Below, one piece after another: positions 46,691 through 56,721 of a stretch of 64,000 nucleotides of DNA (positions within the stretch are counted from its first letter, which is position 1; each line of letters begins with the position of its first letter). Below the pieces are notes generated by a model. That model saw only the letters and a program-made list of their open reading frames with translations. It made no database searches and was not told the origin of the DNA. The stretch is taken from contig NW_008708752.1 of the NCBI RefSeq assembly GCF_000327385.1, positions 1,426,314-1,490,313 on the forward strand, written 5' to 3'. The DNA is from Lottia gigantea. Lineage: Eukaryota; Mollusca; Gastropoda; Lottiidae. The translations under genes and the position numbers were made by a program.

Positions 46691-46696
46691 TTTTAA

Positions 46697-46865
46697 GGCG
46701 GTGCACATTGAAGATCCTTCAACAATTAGCTGATGCCATTGGACATGCAAATTGTCCTGCATCATGGCGTTGTCTGTCTTCATTAGCCCATTCAGATGCA
46801 TTTCGTTTACACAGAATAAATTACAAAAATAAAAGATACTCCATCCTTTTATTGACATCTTAATG
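46697..46865 (+). repeat. Diverged SINE remnant, plus orientation (unit 2)
   Basis: Partner of 39,028-39,240 (GGCGGTGCACATTGAAGATC, CATCATGGCGTTGTCTGTC). It directly follows the copia-type fossil. Confidence 0.55.
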
Positions 46866-47179
46866 GTACCAAGTTAGAACTCATGATAATAATTTGTTTG
46901 AGCCAATGGTGTGTCTAAGCTACAAGCTATCCTCAGAATTTTGAACTCAAGATCAACTTACTATTAATGGGTGGAGGCATCGCCGATTTTCCTCTTCATC
47001 TGTTATCTTCATCTGTAATCTTCATCTGTTCTTCTTCTGTAGGCGCGCCTGCTTCTTCTGTTCTTCATCTGTAAGTAGGAGGATATGTAGAGTCATACAG
47101 GTCATGACCTCAGATCACCCCTAGTGTGGCAGTGCTATTGCGGGTAGGTAAATTATCAGACGATTTACCCTTTCTAACC

Positions 47180-48115
47180 TGAAAATAGAAAAGGTCAAGT
47201 TTTGTTACCTTTACCAAGCAATTAAACAGTATTGGCCATACAGAAGCAAATTACACCAGCCAAGTTTCAACAAAACCATATAAAACTGTTTCAAATATCA
47301 GAACTGATTAGAAAGATACACCACTACCAGCTGTCAGAAATAATAACAAAATCTTTAGTAGCTTAATAATAATTATTTATAAGTCAAGGCAAAGCCTCAA
47401 AACAGTTCATCAAATTATCATCTATAACATACATGAACAAGGTCTAATCGATTATTACCTATTATTTGAATGCATACCAAGTTTTATCAATATTGGATTT
47501 AAACTTTAGCCTTCATCTTGCCTACAAGCCAAATTTAACATATTTTTATACGATGAAACCCTTCATCCGATTGTTACCAATTTCTAATTTCTAACTGAGA
47601 TCTCAACAATATATACATACATACCAAGTTTCATCCAAATCAACTTATAACCTGGCCAAGTATTCTCCAAACAACCTTAGCGCTAGGATGTCCTAGAATC
47701 AATGTTAGAAGATAAGAATCTAGGACATCCTAGCGCTAAGATGGTTTCGAGAATATGTGTCTTAGTCTCTATCGTGCATACATACTAAATTTAACGTATT
47801 TTACTTAGTCAAGAGCAATGAATCTGAGACCGTTCTTGCGATTTTTACCAATTTCGATATTGGATTTAAACTGTAGCCTACATCGTGCCTACAAGCTAAA
47901 TTTGACGCAATTTTAAACACTAAAATCTTTCATCCAATTGTTACCAATTTCTAATTTCTAAGTGAGATTTCAACAATATATACATGCATACCAGGTTTCA
48001 CCCAAATCAAATAACCTGTCCTAGCGCTAAAATCGTTTCGAGAATATGTCTATCGTGCATACATGCCAAATTTGACGTATTTTACTAAGTCAAGAGCAAT
48101 AAATCTGAGACCATT
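47180..48115. repeat. Repeat block of degenerate units (unit 2)
   Basis: Second copy of 39,480-40,540, with an extra partial repetition near 47,860-48,110. Confidence 0.7.
47676..47740. repeat. 22-bp perfect inverted repeat hairpin (unit 2 copy)
   Basis: Same as 40,008-40,072 but with the mismatch resolved, so both 22-base arms pair fully. Confidence 0.85.
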
Positions 48116-51100
48116 ATTAAATCAGCAACTGTTTGAATATTATATAATCAGTAACTGTTTGAAAAATTATTACAAAGTCAGTAACTGTTTGAATATTATA
48201 AAATCAATAACTGTTTGAATATTATAAAATCAGTATCTGTTTGAATATTATAAAATCAGCAACTGTTTAAATATTATAAAATCAGTAACTGTTCGAATAT
48301 TATAAAATCAGCAACTGTTTAAATATTATAAAATCAGCAACTGTTTGAATATTATAAAATCAATAACTGTTTGAATATTATAAAATCAATAACTGTTTGA
48401 ATATTATAAAATCAGTTACTGTTTGAATATTATAGAATCAGCAACTGTTTAAATATTATAAAATCAGTAACTGTTTGAATATTATAAAATCAGCAACTGT
48501 TTAAATATCATAAAATCAGTAACTGTCTGAATATTATAAAATCAGTAACTGTTTGAATATTATAAAATCAGTAACTGTTTGAATATAATAAAATCAGCAA
48601 CTGTTTAAATATTATAAAATCAGTAATTGTTTGAATATTATAAAATCAATAACTGTTTGAATATTATAAAATCAATAACTGTTTGAATACCATAAAATCA
48701 ATAACTGTTTGAATATCATAAAATCAGCAACTGTTTAAATAATATAAAATCAGTAACTGTTTGAATATTATAAAATCAGTAACTGTTTGAATATCATAAA
48801 ATCAATAACTGTTTGAATATCATAAAATCAGTAACTGTTTGAATATTATAAAATCAATAACTGTTTGAATATTATAAAATCAATAACTGTTTGAATACCA
48901 TAAAATCAATAACTGTTTGAATATCATAAAATCAGTAAGTGTTTGAATATTATAAAATAAATAACTGTTTGAATATTATAAAATCAGTAACTATTTGAAT
49001 ATTATAAAGTCAGTAACAGTTTGAATATTATAAAATTAGTAACTGTTTGAATATTATAAAACCAGTAATAGTTTGAATATTATAAAATCAGCAACTGTTT
49101 AAATATTATAAAATCCATAACTGTTTGAATATTATAAAATCAGTAACTATTTAAATATTATAAATTCAGCAAATGTTTAAATATTATAAAATCAATAACT
49201 GTTTGAATATTACAAAATCAGTAATTATTTGAATATTATAAAATCAGTAATTGTTTGAATATTATAAAATCATTAACTGTTTGAATATTATAAAATCGGT
49301 AACTGTTTGAATATTATAAATTCAGCAACTGTTTGAATATCATAAAATCAGCAACAGTTTGAATATCATAAAATCAGTAACTGTTTGAGCACTAAAAAAA
49401 TCAGTAACTGTTTGAATATTATAAAATCAGTAACTGATTGAATATTATAAAGTCAGCAACTGTTTGAATATCATAAAATCAGCAACTGTTTGAATATCAT
49501 AATGTCAGTAACTGTTTGAATATTATAAAATCAGTAACTAGTTAAATATTATAAAATCGGTAATTGTTTGAATATTATAAAACCAGTAATAGTTTGAATA
49601 TTATAAAATCAGCAACTGTTTGAATATTATAAAATCAGCAACTGTTTAAATATCATTAAATCGGTAACTGTTTGAATATTATAAAATCGGTAATTGTTTG
49701 AATATCATAAAATCAATAACTGTTTGAATGTTATAAAATCAGTAATTGTTTGAATATTATAAAATAAGCAACTGTTTGAATATTATAAAATCAGCAACTG
49801 TTTGAATATTATAAAATCAATAACTGTTTGAATATTATAAAATCAGCAACTGTTTAAATATTATAAAATCAATAACTGTTTGAATATTATAAAAATCAAT
49901 AACTGTTTGAATATTAGAAAGTCAGCAACTGTTTGAATATTATAAAATCAGCAACTGTTGGAATATTATAAAATCAGTAATTGTTTGAATATTACAAAAT
50001 CAGTAATTGTTTGAATATTATAAAATCAGTAACTGTTTGAATATTATAAAATCACTAGTAACTGTTTGAATATCATAAAATCAGTAACTGTTTGAATATT
50101 GTAAAATCAGTAATTGTTTGAATATTATAAAATCAATAACTGTTTGAATATTATAAAATCAGTAACTGTTTGAATATTATAAAATCAGTAACTGTTTGAA
50201 TATTATAAAATCAGTAACTGTTTGAATATTATAAAATCAGTAACTGTTTGAATATTATAAAATCAGTAATTGTTTGAACATTATAAAATCAGTAACTGTT
50301 TGAATATTATAAAATCAGTAACTGTTTGAACATTATAAAATCAGTAACTGTTTGAATATTATAAAATCAGTAACTGTTTCAATATTATAAAATCAGTAAC
50401 TGTTTGAATATTATAAAATCAGTAATTGTTTGAATATTATAAAATCAGTAACTGTTTGAATATTATAAAGTCAGTAACTGTTTGAATATTATAAAATCAG
50501 TAACTGTTTGAATATTATAAAATCGGTAACTGTTTGAATATTAAAAAATCAATAACTGTTTGAATATTATAAACTCAATAACTGTTTGAATATTATAAAA
50601 TCAGTAACTGTTTGAATATTGTAAAATCAGTAATTGTTTGAATATTATAAAATCAATAACTGTTTGAATATCATAATGTCAGTAACTGTTTGAATATCAT
50701 AAAATCAGTAACTGTTTGAATATTGTAAAATCAGTAATTGTTTGAATATTATAAAATCAATAACTGTTTGAATATTATAAAATCAGTAACTGTTTGAATA
50801 CTATAAAGTCAGTAACTGTTTGAATATTATAAAATCAATAACTGTTTGAATATTATAAAATCAGTAAATGTTTGAATATTATAAAATCAGTAACTGTTTG
50901 AATATTATAAAATCAATAACTGTTTGAATATTTTAAAATCTATAACTGTTTGAATATTATTAAGTCAGTAACTGTTTCAATATTATAAAATCAGTAACTG
51001 TTTGAACATTATAAAATCAGTAACTGTTTGAATATTATAAAGTCAGTAACTGTTTGAATATTATAAAATCAGTAACTGTTTAAATATTATAAAATCAATA

Positions 51101-51170
51101 ACTGTTTGAATATTATAAAGTCAGCAACTGTTTGAATATTATAAAATCAATAACTGTTGGAAAATTATAA
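48115..51170. repeat. 26-bp satellite, about 117 units
   Basis: A 3.05-kb array of the same unit as at 40.5 kb, with variants CAGCAACTG, CAATAACTG and TTTAAATAT. Local higher-order repetition exists: the variant GAATACC at 48,685 and 48,893 is 208 bp apart, exactly 8 units, with matching neighbours. Confidence 0.95.
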
Positions 51171-51829
51171 AATTGTAAGAACATTTATTGTATCGCATTA
51201 TGGCCGGTTTTTATCGATAGGCCGATGGACGACAATATGCTTCCATACTACGTGAGGGCATAATACAAATCAAAATAATCCATAAATAATTGTTGCTTGA
51301 AGTGTAAGCAAAAGTTGCACTACATTGCTAATAGAGTGAAATTGTTGCCTGTGGAGTGTGCACGAATCTGAATCTTCATAATAAAAAAAAAACAGTCGCA
51401 GTTTGAACACAAGAAAATTGGTATCTGTTTAAACTGTAACAGTATAAGTTAGAATTCGTGAATAAACAGACAGACAGACAAACACACATGGGTTACACTA
51501 ATAACTCTTTAATATGCATTTTGATTCAGTTGCATATTCCACTCCAAATTAATAGTAATGATACCTTGATGTCACTACGCAACTGAGTTTGTCAACACAT
51601 AGCTAACAATATATTTTTGTAATATCTCATGTTTATAAGTTAATTTTACAATTTTCGGTTTAAGAATTTTTTTGAGAATGGAATACAACACAGTCTTCAA
51701 TATAGAAATGGACTCTCGGAAAGGGTAGCCGTGTTGTGAAAACCTGTTGTAGAGTAGAAATTGAGAAAGGAAATTGGGAGTTGATTTATGAGTACGAGTT
51801 TAAAGTATTCTTGGACCATTCGTGTTGGT

Positions 51830-51965
51830 TAAGATGAGGGCGGGCAGTGTGCAATGAAGGTAATTTTTTCGTAGAAAGTGGTGGTACTAGCCTACATGTT
51901 CGGTTTTCAACTGTCAGAGAATCTTTAACTTGCAAAATCTGTTGCACACTGAGTCACCATCATAT
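51830..51965 (-). repeat. Diverged SINE remnant
   Basis: GATGAGGGCGGGCAGTGTGC, then CAACTGTCAGAGAATC and TTGCACACTGAGTCACC, follow the order of the 55-kb SINE core on the minus strand. Confidence 0.5.
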
Positions 51966-52114
51966 TTGAACAAAAGGCCAAGATTATGCAAGAAATGCCC
52001 TCACAGACCATAACTGGATGGTTATAATATGATTAATTGAAACTTACGTGATGAGCTTCCATGCCACATGCAAGCACTTTATTCTTCTATAATGAAGCTC
52101 GGTCTGTTTACACC

Positions 52115-53265
52115 TAAAATTATAATAATATACATAAATTTTGTAATCCAAAAAGCATATTTTGTTGAAACAGTGAACAAACTCTTTTTATAAATGTTGT
52201 TAGATCAAGAAATAATGAAGTAAATCATAATGAAGAATAGTGATGTAATTTTTTTTCTTTTCAACTTATTGAAGCAAAAACTCAAAACAGAATTATGTTA
52301 TCAATTCGCAAATAGGATCTTGGCTTCTTGACTATTAGTCTGAAACTTGTTGACTTTAACCCAGGATTTGAGACAGGGGAAAGGAAGAAACATTTGGAGA
52401 TTTTCCACATTTTCAAGATAATTTTCTAACAAAAACCATTTTTAAAGGCATTATGATTTTTTCATTATTTTGATGTATTTTGATTCGGTGTATAGGTTTC
52501 ACAAATTTCACCAAAAAAAATGTCGATTTACAAAAAAAAGCGGAATGTCCCTTTATGTTTAAAAACTACACCAAAATTTAGATAAATGTGCCCATCATCT
52601 TGTCTGAAAAGTAGTTAGCTTTTAACAAAAAAAAAGTTTACGAAAACTTTCGTTATGATTTTTGGTAGGTGTCAGAAAACTAATGTACCGCTTTAAGCAA
52701 TTGTAGAGAAATATATTTTCTACGTATTCATAAGGTTTCAACTAAAAAAATTCAGTCTTTATGAGACCCTGCACCAAAACTAGTTTAAGCTGCAATCTAT
52801 ACACTTAGTACGCGTTTTAAATTAACCCTTTTAAAACAATTGCTGTTTAACTGATAAGACAAATACACACATAACTGAATTTAATTTTTTAAACGTATCA
52901 ACTGATTGGAAGCTTATCTTGATTTATTAAAGGTAAATGAGCCTTCTGGTAAATTTAACCTTGATCCCGAAGGTCCTTATTCTTATCACTGAGTTTAATT
53001 TAATTTACAACCAATTAGATTCATTGGAACAAATTGTGCTTAAGTGATTTGATAGAGATTGTTGATTGTTGAATTCTCATGTTGATCAAATTGAAAAATC
53101 GTTTTTGCTTAAGAAATGGGGTTATTATTTCTAAATGATATAAATATAAGCCCATTGCTTCACGGGTTCTATATGATGAATACTAGTGCACCTTTTATAA
53201 TTCAGAGATTAGGTTGAAGTCAACAAGTTTCTAACTACTGCGATTAAAAATGAATAATGACTTAC
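52115..53265. other. Intron-like region of the gamma module
   Basis: AT-rich, no ORF or repeat of note between E3 and E2. Confidence 0.4.
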
Positions 53266-53316
53266 CTCCATTTGTTCCAAGAGAGGTGGGGTGGACATGA
53301 TATGGCAGCTAAGCCA

Positions 53317-53434
53317 GTGCAACCTAGGGGGCCCTAACAAGGTAGCCCACAGGCTGCCGCAACTAATCCACGCGCAACCACCCCCCACCCAAATTTTGCT
53401 CCTTGTGAACTACCTCCAAAACCCTAGGTTGCAC
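53317..53434. repeat. 118-bp palindromic insert in gamma E2
   Basis: Starts GTGCAACCTAGGG and ends with its exact reverse complement. It is absent from the other E2 copies. Looks like a very small fold-back element; target duplication unclear. Confidence 0.55.
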
Positions 53435-53953
53435 ACCATATCTGACGTTGTTGTCCGTAGCTGAAGGCGAGCTACTGTACTTGGAACCCTGAAAAAACAA
53501 AAACGTGAATTACTTTAACTTGTATTATTCTTTTAATTAAAACGGTATGTTATATTCAAGTTTTAAAACAACACCTAAAAAAACAATTTGTTACTCAGAG
53601 TTTCACGCTATGCGATCTTTAGACATCTGACCTATTTCAGCCCGCGTCCCTACTGAAGTTGGAGTTTTTTTCCAAACTATCTGTACATCTAGACAGAATC
53701 AGAATCTGATATTTAGTTCCCTACAATTCATCACTAATAGAAGATTAGACAGTAGGCACTTCAGGACATGACTTCATAATATCTGTAATAACTATTTTAT
53801 CAAAGGTAACATGTCCTATTACTCGTACACTCTTGATAAATTATAGGTGTCAATTTCAAGCGTGGATATTACAGGGTACTAACCTCAACAGGGATGGTAT
53901 CCCAACCATGGTGTATTAACTCAATAGTAAAGACCGCTATCGAGCACCCTGAC

Positions 53954-55160
53954 CTGAAACGACCAGATAAAAATATCATTAAAAACCATAGCCTTTATTC
54001 CAAAAAATCTTATTATTTTCGGCATATGACACAGAGAGAGTCGTACGCAAGTGACATAATTTAAATATGTTTGAGTTTTGTAACCTTTGTATGGATATCC
54101 CCAGTTCTGAACAGAACTACGACACAATTTAACCTCTGGAGACATCTTTCGTATGGACACTGGCATTCATACTCAGGTATTCATTCTTATAGAGCTCACA
54201 TTTGACAGAAAGAAGTTGGCAGCATCAGGATAACATTTTTTCAATCAGTAGCGAAGGTCCATTGGTGTTCAGGTGTCGTGTATAATGACGCAGGTTAACA
54301 GTCCCCCAGCCCCCCGACCTCTTCCACTCGGACTATAAAAGTATTTCTTTTCCCTTCATACATACTTAATCTGCATTCCTATAAATCATTGTAAACATAA
54401 GTGTTTTAAAAACTGAAGGTGGGGAGGGGGGGCTGAATTATATTGCAATTTGCAAGAAATTAGAGAATTTCAAAAAGGCGACTTACCGGTTGCTATAAAC
54501 AAAGCAAACTGACACTCAAGGGTTATAAACTGAGTTGAGTAAATTTCACTAGTCTCTAGCTGTGATTATAATCCTTGGTTTGATTACTATTCATTAACCT
54601 TTATATAGTCCGAAACATGGTGTTCCTTACTTGCCTTTGATAGATATATATGAAGCACTCGTGTTTTGATTAGATTTTCTTTCTTAATCGTTTCTACCAG
54701 CTAACAGTGTCACATTTTGAAAGAAGAAATGATTTCAGGTTTAGATATTTTTAAACTTGAAATTTGTCAAATGAAAGCGTATAGTCATTCTGATAGGACA
54801 ATAAATTTCCCGATGACACTAATTTGTTCCACATGGTGCAGAAAAGTAGGACGTAAAACTCCATTCATTTCATTTCATTTACTAATTTGTGTCACAAACC
54901 GTGCACCTGAGCTGCTACGGCGTGAAGGAAGCGTCACATACCGTACGATGGGTGCCATTGTTGCCAATAATCGCCGTTCAGATCGCCAAGGAATCGAGAA
55001 TGTCTATAGACAAACATCGTAAATTCTCTGTTAACACAATAGAGTATCAGACAGTCCGGTGTTTCGGGGCCATTAATGGACGTGGGTTGAAATCGAAATG
55101 CCACTGTCATAACAATGTGTTCTAATTGCCTTGTTGAATGGCCGTTTTCATTAAGCCAAT
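53954..55160. other. Unassigned sequence
   Basis: Contains a TATA-like ACTATAAAAGTATT at 54,335 after a C-rich stretch, and a plus-strand frame 54,717-55,022 without a known domain. No gene supported. Confidence 0.35.
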
Positions 55161-55164
55161 CTGA

Positions 55165-55520
55165 AACGATAAAAGAAATGAAATGAATGGAGTTTTACGT
55201 TCTACTTTTCTGGACCATATGGGCTAATGAAGACGGGCAACGCCATGCAGGGTGCAATGAGGGAAATTTTGTCAGGACAGCGACATAAGCCTTGTATTAT
55301 TCGATTTCCATCTGTCGGGGGAACTAACGTGCACAGCCTGTAGCACACGGGACCTCGGTGTATTTTCCCATCCGAACGACTAGACGTTTTTTCCATGTCA
55401 GCCCCTCTTACCTGCATCACTGACAGGGGGAAACTGGGTTGAAAAATAAAAAGGTGTTATTTCGACCTATGCCGGGATTGATCCCAGGACGCATCCGTAG
55501 AGTATGCACCTATTTACAGA
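55165..55520 (-). mobile_element. tRNA-headed SINE, V-SINE/RUDI-like, full or nearly full
   Basis: On the minus strand: a tRNA-like head near 55,510-55,460 with a B-box-like GGGATCAATCCC. A core follows, with TCGTTCGGATGGGAAAA, GAGGTCCCGTGTGCTACAG and GGCGTTGCCCGTCTTCATTA, then ACGTAAAACTCC and a tail of CATTTCATTTC at 55,166. This build is widespread in molluscs. It is the best copy in the window and the reference for the remnants above. Confidence 0.7.
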
Positions 55521-55694
55521 TGCAGAAGGTGAGAAAAAAATAAAATAATTTTTTGCTATTATTGTACCATCATTTATCTATTATAGATATTTCAAATATA
55601 TATCAAGTAAATCGGCGCATGCTCCCACTTTCAAAACTTATCCCCCTGACCCCGCACAACACCAACCCTAGATCTTTCACTTTAGCCGATTCAC

Positions 55695-55915
55695 TGTCAT
55701 TTAGGCACAAATTATTCTAGCACAAGTCAGATGGACATAGTACTTCAGGCACACTTCTTTGTGGCACACGTTCATATGGGCACAGTACACGTTCATATGG
55801 GCACAGTCATATAGGCACACGTTCATATAGGCACAGCGTTATACAGGCACACACTAAGGCGTATCTTCAAGTAGGCACATATTCAGGTAGGCACACTCTT
55901 TTAGGCACACTAATA
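55695..55915. repeat. Irregular array of GGCACA motifs
   Basis: About a dozen GGCACA words, often as TAGGCACA or GTTCATATGGGCACAG, spaced 12-25 bp with no fixed period. Function unknown. Confidence 0.7.
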
Positions 55916-56721
55916 TTAGGAACCACTGGCCAAGTCGGGAACTGTGAATGCACCATGCATCAGCATTGAAATACATCATCGGGTACAATCAGCTGATTAA
56001 AATTTACATTGACTTGTTAAGCGCCCGGTATAATGGATAGAATATATTAGTTTTTATTTATTGTGAAGTACAATTGACATGCAGCCAACTATTGTATACT
56101 ATTTTTACTTTACTAAGTTTGTATTCATTCCGATTTACAACATGTAACTTAGTCTTGTTTTAAAATATTTGTCTGTTTTTATGAAATGGTTAATTTAGCT
56201 GATAATAATTTTCAAATTATGTAAGAGAGGGGATAACAGAACATACATGGCTTTAATTATCATTAGATTTCCTGTTACACAAAATATACTTACTAAAACA
56301 TGAAACAGAACCATTACGTTTCAGTTTCAATGTGTCCCGATGTGTGACGCTTTACAGGCCGAAACATAACTGCACGTTGAGTTCTTCTACGATCTGATAC
56401 GGACAGGCAGTTGAGTCTGTGTAGTTGAATAACTGTGATACAATGATTATTATGACTTCCACGTTTGATCAGTAGGAAGCTTTGACAGAACGTCAAAAAC
56501 GTATCATACCTGGTTGAAGAATTAAACAACGTGAGGGATCCCATCAATACGCATCGGATCGGTAAACAACATTCAATGTTGGGGAGAATTTCAAGCAACG
56601 GGGAATCCATCTTTAAGTGTTTATAAGTCCGATGTACAATGATAATACTATTAATTATGATTACTTTTAATAACAACAGTTTCACTTCGTGATTTTTTTG
56701 AATGATACATGTACATACAGT
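55916..56721. other. Upstream region of the PAN-domain gene
   Basis: No plus-strand gene seen. A minus-strand frame of 157 codons (56,787-56,314) overlaps exon 1 in antisense; see rejected items. No clear TATA box just before 56,722. Confidence 0.4.

Larger units (their letters stand above)
32400..51170. repeat. Tandem segmental duplication, two units of about 8.6 and 10.2 kb
   Basis: Unit 1 runs about 32.4-41.0 kb and unit 2 about 41.0-51.2 kb. The order is the same: beta E3-E2-E1, a 470-bp block (33.5-33.96 and 42.1-42.59), alpha E4, alpha E3-E2-E1, a SINE remnant, a second SINE remnant in the other direction, the next E4, a 900-bp repeat block, and a 26-bp satellite. Unit 1 has 3 kb of extra DNA at 34.2-37.2; unit 2 has a copia-type insertion and a longer satellite. 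Confidence 0.85.
46962..53953 (-). other. Exon-module gamma (E1-E4), minus strand
   Basis: E1 53,953-53,884 (70 bp), E2 53,488-53,266 (223 bp, enlarged by a 118-bp palindromic insert), E3 52,113-52,048 (GT donor), E4 47,178-46,962. E1 reads SGCSIAVFTIELIHHGWDT, clearly homologous to the other E1 copies. This most upstream copy is the most diverged and lies outside the recent duplication. The exon before E1 is not identified. A TATA-like ACTATAAAAG at 54,335 is on the plus strand and so is not its promoter. Confidence 0.5.

Noticed and set aside
48115-51170. Centromeric satellite
   Set aside because: A 26-bp unit in a 3-kb array embedded in a local duplication gives no reason to call it centromeric.
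53921-54166. 81-codon minus-strand frame ending in E1
   Set aside because: It runs through the E1 acceptor from intron sequence. Only the E1 part is conserved among copies, so the rest is probably intron.
54717-55125. Two overlapping plus-strand frames of 101 and 78 codons
   Set aside because: No domain, no splice context, and they lie next to SINE sequence; codon use is not convincing.
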